From a virus, in IMG/VR virus record IMGVR_UViG_3300048014_000057, positions 62,001 to 126,000 of that record: a stretch of 64,000 bases of DNA. One strand, given 5' to 3'. Each line of letters begins with the position of its first letter. Positions within the stretch are counted from its first letter, which is position 1. Made by a program: the position numbers and the translations under genes. The notes under the pieces are model-generated. The model made no database searches and had not been told where the DNA came from. It worked only from the letters and a program-made list of their open reading frames with translations. Shown here piece by piece: positions 15,942 through 23,652 of this stretch.

Positions 15942-16409
15942 ATGCGTGCTATGTTTAAAATCCAAAATGATAGGAATGATAGTATCTCTGCACAAGTAGC
16001 AGAAATTATTTCTAAATTAAAAGTTGGACATACAAGACATGAAGCTTTCCAAGAAATTAATAAGGCCAAAATAACAGATAAAAATGGAAATTTGGTCATA
16101 CCTTCTGTGTGGTATCATGCGCTTTGCTACAACACGAATAAGGAAGGCATGACATATATGGATGAACATTATCCTCATTTCATTCCTACCGAAACGCCTT
16201 ATCCTAGGAATGGTGAGAAAAGAGTAAACAATAATTCTCATTTGGATAGTGTTCTTGTAGATTTTAGGAAAAAAATTCTAAAAGAAAGTTTAGAGTTTCA
16301 TAAAAAAATCCAAGAAGAATTGGATGAATTGATCATGATACATTCTCCAAAAAATAATGTAAAAAATAATGTAAAAAATAATGTAAAAAAGCAAAATACG
16401 GCTGCCTAA
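15942..16409 (+). CDS. Hypothetical early protein, 155 aa
   Basis: A single gene with its own promoter upstream and a terminator downstream, a typical small early transcription unit. The N-terminal region may hold a helix-turn-helix-like segment (VAEIISKLKVGHTRHEAFQEI). The C-terminus ends in three repeats of the tetrapeptide KNNV encoded by a 12-base tandem repeat. The start could be the ATG at 15942 or the second Met at residue 4. Unknown function. Confidence 0.6.
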   Translation: MRAMFKIQNDRNDSISAQVAEIISKLKVGHTRHEAFQEINKAKITDKNGNLVIPSVWYHALCYNTNKEGMTYMDEHYPHFIPTETPYPRNGEKRVNNNSHLDSVLVDFRKKILKESLEFHKKIQEELDELIMIHSPKNNVKNNVKNNVKKQNTAA

Positions 16410-16424
16410 AGAACTTAAGATAAA

Positions 16425-16452
16425 GGGAACATATAAAAATGTTCCCTTTTTT
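16425..16452 (+). terminator. Rho-independent terminator
   Basis: GGGAACAT (16425-16432), loop ATAAAA, ATGTTCCC (16439-16446), then six T. Ends the transcript of the gene at 15942. Confidence 0.85.
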
Positions 16453-16465
16453 CCATCAAATTTTC

Positions 16466-16493
16466 TTGACATTCAACCTAAAGTTGATAATCT
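16466..16493 (+). promoter_or_regulatory. Sigma70-type early promoter
   Basis: TTGACA at 16466-16471 and TAATCT at 16488-16493 with a 16-base spacer. It directly follows the terminator and drives the gene starting at 16529. Confidence 0.5.
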
Positions 16494-16528
16494 GAATGTC
16501 AAGAGAAATAGAAAAATGGGGAAATAAA

Positions 16529-16765
16529 ATGTATTTAGTAATGACAGAAGAATACCAATTTATTGATATTAATGAAAATTTTATTGATGCCTGTGACATT
16601 GCAATAAAATATAAAAATAGTTATAATTTACAATGTAATGTTTATAATATTTCAGAATGTTGGACTACTAAATTTTTAGAGGAAGAAAAAAATACTACTT
16701 CTAATTATAGTAATATAATTACGTTAAATTCTATAAAAAATGTAAAAGAAAGAAAAATAGCCTAG
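16529..16765 (+). CDS. Hypothetical early protein, 78 aa
   Basis: ATG 16529 is chosen because GGGGAAAT sits at the right distance; an upstream in-frame ATG at 16496 falls on the promoter. Small soluble protein, no recognised motif. Confidence 0.5.
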   Translation: MYLVMTEEYQFIDINENFIDACDIAIKYKNSYNLQCNVYNISECWTTKFLEEEKNTTSNYSNIITLNSIKNVKERKIA

Positions 16766-16799
16766 CAAATGAAAAGAACGTTCTAGAAATTTTTAACTT

Positions 16800-16831
16800 T
16801 TTATCCACATATATAAAAATATGTGGATAAA
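16800..16831. repeat. 13-bp perfect inverted repeat
   Basis: TTATCCACATAT (16801-16812), loop ATAAAA, ATATGTGGATAA (16819-16830), extended by one more A/T pair. There is no T-run on the plus-strand side, so it is not a plain terminator. It stands 22 bases before the interrupted gene at 16853 and could be an operator or an RNA hairpin. Confidence 0.5.
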
Positions 16832-16852
16832 TCTAAAATAATAGGATAGAAA

Positions 16853-17206
16853 ATGAAAAAACGTATTTTGGTTTGTGGTGGAAGAGATTATAATCCTAAT
16901 AAAGTTTATAAATTCTTAGAGAATAAACTAGATCATCTTGCTATATCTGAAATTGTAATTATTCAAGGTGGTGCCTAAGGAGCAGATTTTGGTGCCAAGC
17001 AATTTGCCATTGATTATTCTATTGAAATGGAAGAATATAAAGCTAAATGGGATAAGTATGGTAAATCTGCTGGTCCTATAAGAAATAAAAAAATGTTGGA
17101 TGAAGGAAAACCTGATTTAGTTTTTGCATTTCCGGGCGGCCCTGGTACAAATAATATGATTAAACAAGCAAAAGAAAAAAACATTTTAATATACAATATT
17201 AAATAA
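16853..17206 (+). pseudogene. DUF2493 (SLOG-fold) protein gene with in-frame TAA
   Basis: One continuous frame of 118 codons except for a TAA at codon 42 (16976-16978). Before it: KRILVCGGRDY and IIQGGA. After it: GADFGAKQFAIDY, WDKYGKSAGPIRNKKML and FAFPGGPGTNNMIKQA. This is the complete signature of the YspA/DUF2493 nucleotide-binding family, whose motif GGA-x-GAD has its x exactly at the stop. The sense sequence on both sides is intact. It is either a fresh nonsense mutation, a sequencing error or readthrough. A tRNA gene follows seven bases downstream. Confidence 0.75.
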
Positions 17207-17212
17207 AAATTT

Positions 17213-17295
17213 GGCTTCGTAAACGAGGGGAGCTTCTAACTCCTTAGTCGTAACTGGATTTGAAAATGAAGGTTCGATTCCTTCCGAAGTCACCA
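17213..17295 (+). tRNA. tRNA-Arg(TCT)-like, no normal D-arm
   Basis: Acceptor GGCTTCG/CGAAGTC with one G-U pair, discriminator A, encoded CCA, T-arm GAAGG-TTCGATT-CCTTC. The only good anticodon arm is GGGAG-CTTCTAA-CTCCT, giving TCT. That leaves just eight bases where the D-arm should be and 23 bases in the variable region. It is either an aberrant tRNA, a decayed one or a mimic. Confidence 0.55.
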
Positions 17296-17312
17296 AAATT
17301 TAAAGGAATTAT

Positions 17313-17537
17313 ATGATAAAAATTGAATTTGATATAGAAGGATTTAAGAAAAAAATAAATCATTTAATGGATAAAAATATTGACTTATTGGATGCAATCA
17401 TTACAATAGCCGATAGAGAAAATATAGAGTTAGAAACTTTAATTTTAGTCTTAAAAAAAGATCAAGAATTAAAAGGAAAATTAGAAAAAATAGGAAATAA
17501 TCTTAGAATGTTAAAAAATCCTGAAAAAAATAAATAA
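17313..17537 (+). CDS. 33: Late-transcription co-activator gp33
   Basis: 74 residues. Bridges gp55-polymerase to the sliding clamp. The pattern LLDAIITIADRENIELETLILVLKKDQELKGKLEKIGNNLRML resembles short gp33 proteins of cyanophages (a helix, then an acidic intermediate segment, then a basic C-terminal helix). T4 gp33 is longer (112). Its place directly before gene 32 agrees with the T4 order. Moderately sure, based on pattern and context. Confidence 0.65.
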   Translation: MIKIEFDIEGFKKKINHLMDKNIDLLDAIITIADRENIELETLILVLKKDQELKGKLEKIGNNLRMLKNPEKNK

Positions 17538-17599
17538 ATAACTTTATATACTCTTATACTCACATACTTAAACACTTAAAAAAATCAAAAAGGAAAAAA

Positions 17600-18535
17600 A
17601 TGGTAGACTTTAAAAAATTAAAAAATAATCGTTTAGATAATCTTAAGAAATTACAAGAAGAAACTCAAAAGTTAAATGAAACTGGTTATGAAACCGATCC
17701 CGATGATTGGTATCCTGGTGTTGATAAAGTTGGTAATGGATACGCTTTAATTAGGTTTCTTCCAAGAATTAATGATGAAGACCTAGAATATTCTAGGTGG
17801 TGGAGTCATAATTTTCAAGACCCAAATACTAAAAAATGGTATATTGAAAATTGTCGATTTACTTTAGATAAATCTTCTGATCCTGTTATGGAATTCAATA
17901 AAAAGTTATGGGATTCCGTGGAAGATTCACCTTCTGCCAAATTTCATCCTAATCGAATTCAGGCTACTCGACAATCGAGAAAAATTAACTATAGAGCTAA
18001 TATTTTTGTTGTGGAAGATGGTGTAAATCCAGAAAATAATGGAAAAACAAAAAAGTTTAAATTTGGTAAATGGGCCTTCGATAAAATTGAAGGATTAATG
18101 TTTCCAAAATTTGCGGGTAAAAAGGCAATTAATCCATTTGATCTTTGGGATGGGGCTAATTTTAGAATTGAAATTATTTCTGAAACCAAGGATGGAAAGA
18201 AACAAAGAAACTATTCTACCTCTGCATTTGAGAAACCAGAACCATTAGCATCCGATGATGAAATGGAAAAAATCTTTGAATCAATTCAAGGATGGTCGGT
18301 TAAATCTTATTTGTCACCTTCTAATTTTAAAGAATATGATGTTTTAAAGAAAAGATTAGATGAAGTTGTGGGATATGATACTTCTCTTTGGACTTCCAAG
18401 GGATTAAAAAAAGAGGAAGTAAATTTACCTAAAAATACTAAAAAAGTAGAAGAAAAGGAAGATGTTAGTGTGGAAAGTGATGATTTCTTTAAATCTATTA
18501 GAGAAAATTCCGAGGAAGATACTATTCCTTTTTGA
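17600..18535 (+). CDS. 32: Single-stranded DNA-binding protein gp32
   Basis: Coats single-stranded DNA in replication, recombination and repair. The N-terminal LKNNRLDNLKKL corresponds to the cooperativity domain. The core contains SHNFQDPNTKKWYIENC, PVMEFNKKLWDS, NYRANIFVVED and INPFDLWDGANFRIEI. The acidic C-terminus (SDDFFKSIRENSEEDTIPF) is the partner-binding tail. The T4 zinc cysteines are missing, as I recall for marine T4-like phages. A strong terminator follows. Confidence 0.93.
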   Translation: MVDFKKLKNNRLDNLKKLQEETQKLNETGYETDPDDWYPGVDKVGNGYALIRFLPRINDEDLEYSRWWSHNFQDPNTKKWYIENCRFTLDKSSDPVMEFNKKLWDSVEDSPSAKFHPNRIQATRQSRKINYRANIFVVEDGVNPENNGKTKKFKFGKWAFDKIEGLMFPKFAGKKAINPFDLWDGANFRIEIISETKDGKKQRNYSTSAFEKPEPLASDDEMEKIFESIQGWSVKSYLSPSNFKEYDVLKKRLDEVVGYDTSLWTSKGLKKEEVNLPKNTKKVEEKEDVSVESDDFFKSIRENSEEDTIPF

Positions 18536-18566
18536 TCTATAAAATATAAAATTTGTTATAAAAAAG

Positions 18567-18589
18567 AGGGCCTTAAGTGCCCTTTTTTT
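18567..18589. terminator. Rho-independent terminator after gene 32
   Basis: AGGGC (18567-18571), loop CTTAAGT, GCCCT, then a run of seven T, with A-rich sequence on the left. It can also serve the convergent holin-like gene on the minus strand. Confidence 0.8.
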
Positions 18590-18592
18590 ATT

Positions 18593-18937
18593 TTAACCTC
18601 TAGGTATTCCTCTTTTATAATTTTGTATATCTATATTTCCTGTCTGAGTTTGATTTTGTACAATTTGTTCTCCACAAGTTGAAAAATCAGGTTGATTTTT
18701 TATATTTTCTACTTCTGCTAATCCTTTTGTATAACTTCCTGCACCTAGGATTGCTCCAAAACTAATATGAAAAAATCCACCGGCCTCAAGAGTAAGAGGA
18801 TTCCATTGTTTATATGGAATATTAAAATAATGAGATAAAATTATATGTCCTATGGGAGCAATTATAAAATCAAATAAAGAAATTGCGACATAAGTTATCG
18901 CAATTAAAGGTCTCCAATTTTCTTTCCAATTTTCCAT
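18593..18937 (-). CDS. Holin-like membrane protein (3TM type)
   Basis: 114 residues. Begins MENWKENWRPLIAITYVAI, the hallmark start of the holin family with three membrane segments known from gene-transfer agents (ENWRPLxA). Further hydrophobic segments lie around 24-38 and 52-68 (GGFFHISFGAILGAG), followed by a polar tail. Divergent from the large lysin gene at 18993. Function in lysis is inferred from the family. Confidence 0.6.
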   Translation of the reverse strand: MENWKENWRPLIAITYVAISLFDFIIAPIGHIILSHYFNIPYKQWNPLTLEAGGFFHISFGAILGAGSYTKGLAEVENIKNQPDFSTCGEQIVQNQTQTGNIDIQNYKRGIPRG

Positions 18938-18992
18938 TTTTTCTTCTTTTTTAATAAATAATATAAATTATTTCTCATATTTATTGGAAAAA

Positions 18993-21929
18993 ATGGCAGA
19001 AGAAACAAAAACATCAACATTTCGACAGATATTAGCAGAACACGGCTCACAAATATTTGCAACAGCATTTCCAGGAGCTTCTAAATTATTAGAAATTGGT
19101 TCTCAATATATAAATTCTGGTGGTGATACTAGAGAAAAAGAAGAAAGGGAAATTTCTAGAGAAAGAGAAAAACAATCTCGTTCTAGTGCCGCAACTTCAA
19201 AACTCGCGACTATTATGGATGAAGGTTTTAATAAAATTGATGATAGATTAAATATGACTAATATTGTTTTAAATCAATCCAAAGAATTACAAATTATAAA
19301 TAATAAATTACTTGAAAAATTTCTTGAAAATGTTGGTTATGGTGGTGGATTTGGTGGTGGATTTGGTGGTGGATTTGGTGGTGGATTCGGGGGAATGGGT
19401 TTTGGTGGTGGATTTGGTGGAAATAATCTTCTTAGTAATCCTGCTGTAGATATTGGAATATGGGAAATAGGAAAAAAACTTCTAGGAAAATCAGGTGAAT
19501 TTTTAAAAAATTTATCAAGATTTTTAGGTCCTTTAGGTATAGCTGCTGAAATTATGGACCCTTCTCCTACAGGAATTGGTAAAGGAGAAGATATAGATTC
19601 TATAAAAAAAAATATGGAAAGAAATCAAAGAAAACTTTTTGGTGATCTTGATTTTGATAAAAATTCAGATGACGGTTCTTTAGAACAAAAAAGACAATTA
19701 GAAATAAAAGCAAAAGAAGATGCCTTAAAATTAACTATTGATAATTTAAATAATACAATTCTTATATTAAAAGATACAATAGAAAAAACCAAAAATAGTG
19801 GAGGAAATACTGATTCTCTTCAATTACAATTAAAACAAAATGAAAATACATTATCTCAATTAAATAAATCTTATAATGATCTAGAATCTTCTAAAAATAC
19901 ACCTTTAAAAAATTCTACTATTGAAGAAATAAAACCTAATTCTTTTAATAATCCAAATATACCTCCTGTTCTTTCAAATGGTAGAAGTATATTTGGTACT
20001 GCAACTCCTTCACCAACTTATCCCTCCGATCCAAATAATTTAGGAATTCCTCATTTTGGTCCGCCCGGTTATCGTAGTAATGCTCCCATTGTAAGAAATA
20101 GTGGATCAAGATTAGAAAGACATGCTGGTGGACAACCAACTATTGAAAATGAAAATTCTAAAACACCAGAATTAAATGGTGAAGATGTAGTTAAACATCT
20201 AGAAAAAATGAGAGATGCAGGATTTATCACTAATGAAGAATGTGTTACTTTAGGAATGGCTGCTGCTGGTATAAAATATGGAAGTGGAACGCCAGGATCA
20301 TTTACTACACAATGGAAAAAAGGTGGTACGGATTATGAAAAAATGGCTAATGGTTCTGTTGCTGCATCATTTTTAAATGTTGATGGAAGTCCTGCTAATA
20401 TATATGGTGGACCACAAGGAGGTAGACATGCAAAAGATGTAGAGGCTATGAATGGTGGTCAAGGAGGAACTGATCATGTTATTGTTAAAAAATCAAATCA
20501 TTATGATAAAGATGGAAAATTTGATGGTTGGAATGCTATAGAACAATATAGAGGACAACCTATGCATGAAAGATTTATGCCTTTAAATGGTGGTTTTGGT
20601 GAAAATTCTTTAAAGAATTATAATGAAGTATTAGGACCAGATGGTGAAGTTTTAGGTGGTCGTAAAAATTTTGATTATGCTCGTCTACATCCTAATCAAA
20701 ATTCTAATATTTCTGGTGATTATTCAAATGATGCAAGGCATAATGCAGAAACTTATTTGGGAAGAAAAATGTCAGATGATGAATATGATCAATTAATTAG
20801 AGCAACAAGTGCTGAAGCAGGGGGCGGAATAAAAGGAAAAGGTGATACTACAGAACAAGCTATGATTATGGCTTCCATTCTTAATAGAGCTAAAAAATTG
20901 GGACCTGATGGTGTAATTACAGCTTTACATGCCCGTAATCAATTTCAATCTGTTACAGGAAGAGATGGACGTACACCTTCTCCTAATTTTATTAATGGAC
21001 CAAGTGATACAAGAAAATTTAATATTGAAGAAGCTGCTGCCAAAAAATTACCATTTATATCAACAGAACAATTAAATTTTACTGCTGCATCTGATGCCGC
21101 ATATGGCCCAGGAAAAAATATAAGTTATAGAGATAAAATGTTAGCTGATGGTGGAAGTGTAATTGGGGGTTCTGTTTTTAACACATCACCACCAAATGAA
21201 TTTCCTGAAATAAAAAATTCTAATTCTAAAGCTGATCTTGCTTTTGGAGATTCTACCGTTCATGGTTTAGGACTTCCTGGGGATTCAAAAGATAAAAGAC
21301 ATACACGAGATAGTAAAGCAGCACTTGAAGAATATTTAAAAACTAATAGTGTAGAAGGAAAAAATGTTGTTATTTCTGGTGTATCTAATAATGCCGATGA
21401 AAATGGATTTAAAGATGTAAAAGATATGGCTAATATTTTAAAAAAAGCTGGTGCTCATGTTAATATTCTTGGAGAAGGAAAAAGAGCCGATCTTGCTAAA
21501 TGGAATCCTGAATTAGAAAAATTTGCCAAAGATAATGGTATGTTATTCACACCAATGATAGATAATCAAAGACCAGATAATGTACATCCGGCCAATTATA
21601 AAGAACAATTAACAGAAATAAATAAAAAATTTACAGAAACAAATAAGAATCAACTTTCAGCAACACAAATATCAGCACAACAAAAACAACAAATGTTATT
21701 TCATACTCAACAAAATATGGATGCTGCACGAATTTCCAAGGCTGCAATCGAAAGAAGTACAAAATCAGGATTTACACCAAATGTTAATACTTTATATGAT
21801 GGAAATAAAGAAAAATCTTTTTTTGAAAGAAATCCTGCCAAAGAAAAGAAAGAAGTTGGTGATCCAAAAGCTGCTTCTACAAGAGTGAGTCAATTATTTA
21901 CTGGATATGGTGGCATAGGACATAATTAG
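18993..21929 (+). CDS. Large virion-associated lysin with cysteine-peptidase-like, SleB-like and SGNH domains
   Basis: 978 residues from ATG 18993 (GGA upstream). In order: a helical N-terminus; a low-complexity GGGFGG repeat (about 112-146); a coiled coil (about 225-290); a proline-rich linker; a region with EECVTLG (414) and GTDHVIV (491) that may be an NlpC/P60- or CHAP-like peptidase; a SleB-type cell-wall hydrolase domain (IRATSAEAGGG near 602, ASILNRA, NQFQSVTGRDG near 649); and an SGNH esterase domain (FGDSTVHG near 748, GVSNNADENG, DNVHP near 861). It probably rides in the tail or hub and opens the cell wall during entry. Confidence 0.7.
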   Translation: MAEETKTSTFRQILAEHGSQIFATAFPGASKLLEIGSQYINSGGDTREKEEREISREREKQSRSSAATSKLATIMDEGFNKIDDRLNMTNIVLNQSKELQIINNKLLEKFLENVGYGGGFGGGFGGGFGGGFGGMGFGGGFGGNNLLSNPAVDIGIWEIGKKLLGKSGEFLKNLSRFLGPLGIAAEIMDPSPTGIGKGEDIDSIKKNMERNQRKLFGDLDFDKNSDDGSLEQKRQLEIKAKEDALKLTIDNLNNTILILKDTIEKTKNSGGNTDSLQLQLKQNENTLSQLNKSYNDLESSKNTPLKNSTIEEIKPNSFNNPNIPPVLSNGRSIFGTATPSPTYPSDPNNLGIPHFGPPGYRSNAPIVRNSGSRLERHAGGQPTIENENSKTPELNGEDVVKHLEKMRDAGFITNEECVTLGMAAAGIKYGSGTPGSFTTQWKKGGTDYEKMANGSVAASFLNVDGSPANIYGGPQGGRHAKDVEAMNGGQGGTDHVIVKKSNHYDKDGKFDGWNAIEQYRGQPMHERFMPLNGGFGENSLKNYNEVLGPDGEVLGGRKNFDYARLHPNQNSNISGDYSNDARHNAETYLGRKMSDDEYDQLIRATSAEAGGGIKGKGDTTEQAMIMASILNRAKKLGPDGVITALHARNQFQSVTGRDGRTPSPNFINGPSDTRKFNIEEAAAKKLPFISTEQLNFTAASDAAYGPGKNISYRDKMLADGGSVIGGSVFNTSPPNEFPEIKNSNSKADLAFGDSTVHGLGLPGDSKDKRHTRDSKAALEEYLKTNSVEGKNVVISGVSNNADENGFKDVKDMANILKKAGAHVNILGEGKRADLAKWNPELEKFAKDNGMLFTPMIDNQRPDNVHPANYKEQLTEINKKFTETNKNQLSATQISAQQKQQMLFHTQQNMDAARISKAAIERSTKSGFTPNVNTLYDGNKEKSFFERNPAKEKKEVGDPKAASTRVSQLFTGYGGIGHN

Positions 21930-21941
21930 GAGAATATAAAA

Positions 21942-22544
21942 ATGAAAATTAGATTTATTGGCGATATCCACGGTGATATAGAAACTTGGAAAAAGATAAC
22001 TTCTGATTGTGATAATTCAATTCAATTAGGAGATTTTGGTGCAGGATTTATTGAAATTCCACTAGAAAATGATGTTTGTTTATCTCACAAATTTATAAGA
22101 GGAAATCATGATAATCCAGAAATTTGTAGAAAAAATTCTAGATGGATTGAGGATGGTTACTATGATGAAAAACATAGAATAATGTTTGTTGGTGGGGCTT
22201 TATCTATCGACAAAAATTTAAGAACACCTTATAAAGATTGGTGGCCTGATGAAGAATTATCTTACGTAGAATTTCAGAATTTAATTGATAAATATGTAAA
22301 TTTAAAACCAGAAGTCATGGTAACGCATGATTGTCCAAAATCTATTTACTCAATATTTCCATATAAAAATTATTTTCCTTCTATTACTATCGAAGCTTTC
22401 GAATATATGTTTTTTTATCATAAACCTAAATTATGGTTATTTGGACATCATCATGAAAATAAAAATAAAATAGTAGAAGGAACACAATTTATTTGTGTAG
22501 ATATTAATAATTATGTTGATGTTGACTTTCCAGAATATGTATGA
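21942..22544 (+). CDS. Calcineurin-like metallophosphoesterase
   Basis: 200 residues with the complete metal-site set: GDIHGD (7-12), GDFG, RGNHD, THD and FGHHHE near the C-terminus. Related to phage serine/threonine-type or nucleotidase phosphoesterases; substrate unknown. One of three stand-alone phosphoesterases in the window. Confidence 0.8.
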   Translation: MKIRFIGDIHGDIETWKKITSDCDNSIQLGDFGAGFIEIPLENDVCLSHKFIRGNHDNPEICRKNSRWIEDGYYDEKHRIMFVGGALSIDKNLRTPYKDWWPDEELSYVEFQNLIDKYVNLKPEVMVTHDCPKSIYSIFPYKNYFPSITIEAFEYMFFYHKPKLWLFGHHHENKNKIVEGTQFICVDINNYVDVDFPEYV

Positions 22545-22580
22545 TATTATAAGAAATAACACAAGCAAGGGAAAATAAAA

Positions 22581-22713
22581 ATGGAAAAAGATAACAGTAT
22601 TCATGCATCAATCCATCATTCCGATAGAGATATTGGAAAAGAAAAGGAAAAAGATAACAGTATTCATACATCAATCCATCATTCCGATAGAGATATTGGA
22701 AAAGAAAAGGAAA
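22581..22713 (+). repeat. 63-bp direct tandem repeat
   Basis: Two copies of a 63-base unit beginning AAAAAGATAACAGTATTCAT that differ at very few positions. It keeps the reading frame and lengthens the protein by 21 residues. Too few copies and no spacers, so not a CRISPR. Confidence 0.75.
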
Positions 22714-22766
22714 AAGTATCAAAATTGTCGGATAAAATTAAAAAAGTTCTTAAACCAAAATCATAA
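22581..22766 (+). CDS. Small repeat protein with IHASIH motif
   Basis: 61 residues made of two near-identical 21-residue units (DNSIHASIHHSDRDIGKEKEK), encoded by a 63-base tandem duplication, plus a basic tail. A related IHASIHPND motif begins the unrelated small protein at 57168. AAGGGAAAA precedes the ATG. Function unknown. Its end overlaps the convergent gp26 frameshift extension by six bases. Confidence 0.5.
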   Translation: MEKDNSIHASIHHSDRDIGKEKEKDNSIHTSIHHSDRDIGKEKEKVSKLSDKIKKVLKPKS

Positions 22767-22946
22767 AGGATTATTTCTTCTATTGGCTTCTTCAATTTCT
22801 TTATTAATTTTATTAACCATTTGAATGTAAATTGTGCGTTCAAATGGTATCATATTTTCTAATTCTTCAAGAGAATATCCATGATGATGTTGTAGAGAAA
22901 AATTTGTAGAATAATAAGAAGATAGATTATTATGTATTAAAGATAT
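22761..22946 (-). CDS. gp26 frameshift extension (gp51-like)
   Basis: A 61-residue frame that lacks a proper start codon and lies in the -1 frame directly after the slippery site of gp26. It reads ISLIHNNLSSYYSTNFSLQ, then HHHGYSLEELENMIPFERTIYIQM and a charged tail. It resembles short proteins I recall downstream of gp26 in T4-like marine phages. Made as a gp26 fusion of about 293 residues, it would mirror the G/GT tail-assembly chaperone pairs of lambda-like phages. Confidence 0.65.
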   Translation of the reverse strand: MSLIHNNLSSYYSTNFSLQHHHGYSLEELENMIPFERTIYIQMVNKINKEIEEANRRNNPL

Positions 22947-23641
22947 AAAAAAAAATCCATAAGAGAATTAAAAGTAAGACTTCTTATAGTACCTAATTTA
23001 TTAGTATATTGAACCGTATATTTGACGGAAGGAGTCGAAAGAAGAAATTCTTCTATTTTTCTAAAGGTTTTAATATCTAAATTATCCATGAATTCTCTTT
23101 TTTCGTCCATTGTTAATTCTAATAATTCATCTTTATTGTAAATATTTTCAATACATCTAACAACTAATTCAAACAAACCATCCTTTTTAAGTCTTGCCTG
23201 AAAATCATCAGAATCATAAATAGAGGCTTCTGGATATTTCATTACAATAGTAATATTATTATCTACTTTAATGTTATTATCTGGGGGATTGTCTTGAAAA
23301 TTAACTTTAATATCATCAAAATTAATTTTTAAAGAATATTTTTCTTTATCCTGATCGTCCTGAATCTCTATTGTTTCTATTGAATTTACTGATTTTGATC
23401 TTAGTTGTAAAAATAGATATTCAAGATCAAACATAGGAATAGAGTTAATATTAAAATCTGGTTCTTGACAACAAACCTTAACAACATCTTTAATGGCTTT
23501 AAAAATATCATTAATATTTTTAGATTCTTTGGCAAATAAAAGAATTTTTTCTTCTTTAACGAGAAATCGACGAAAATATAAATCTTTTTTATTAGAAGGT
23601 TGATTAATTAAAAATGTTGGGTAAATTAATTGTGGTATTAT
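22937..23641 (-). CDS. 26: Baseplate hub/tail-assembly protein gp26
   Basis: The first ATG (23434) would leave out a conserved N-terminus. From the ATA at 23641, preceded by AGGAG with an eight-base spacer, the protein reads IIPQLIYPTFLINQPS, then RRFLVKEEKILLFAKESKN and FDLEYLFLQLRSKSV, which follows T4 gp26 from its first residue. Later come IVMKYPEAS and a FNSLMDFF end. 234 residues (T4 gp26 208). It overlaps a -1 frame extension. The start codon AUA is inferred from homology and Shine-Dalgarno spacing. Confidence 0.8.
   Translation of the reverse strand: MIPQLIYPTFLINQPSNKKDLYFRRFLVKEEKILLFAKESKNINDIFKAIKDVVKVCCQEPDFNINSIPMFDLEYLFLQLRSKSVNSIETIEIQDDQDKEKYSLKINFDDIKVNFQDNPPDNNIKVDNNITIVMKYPEASIYDSDDFQARLKKDGLFELVVRCIENIYNKDELLELTMDEKREFMDNLDIKTFRKIEEFLLSTPSVKYTVQYTNKLGTIRSLTFNSLMDFFLYL
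22946..22952 (-). promoter_or_regulatory. -1 programmed frameshift site U UUU UUA
   Basis: In the gp26 frame, a run of nine T reads GAT TTT TTT TTA, giving the classic heptamer T TTT TTA in the correct phase. gp26 stops three codons later, while the -1 frame stays open for 61 codons with protein-like sequence. Confidence 0.7.
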
Positions 23642-23652
23642 TTTAAAATCTC

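Noticed and set aside
22581-22713. Possible CRISPR-like repeat
   Set aside because: Only two adjacent copies without spacer; it is an in-frame tandem duplication.
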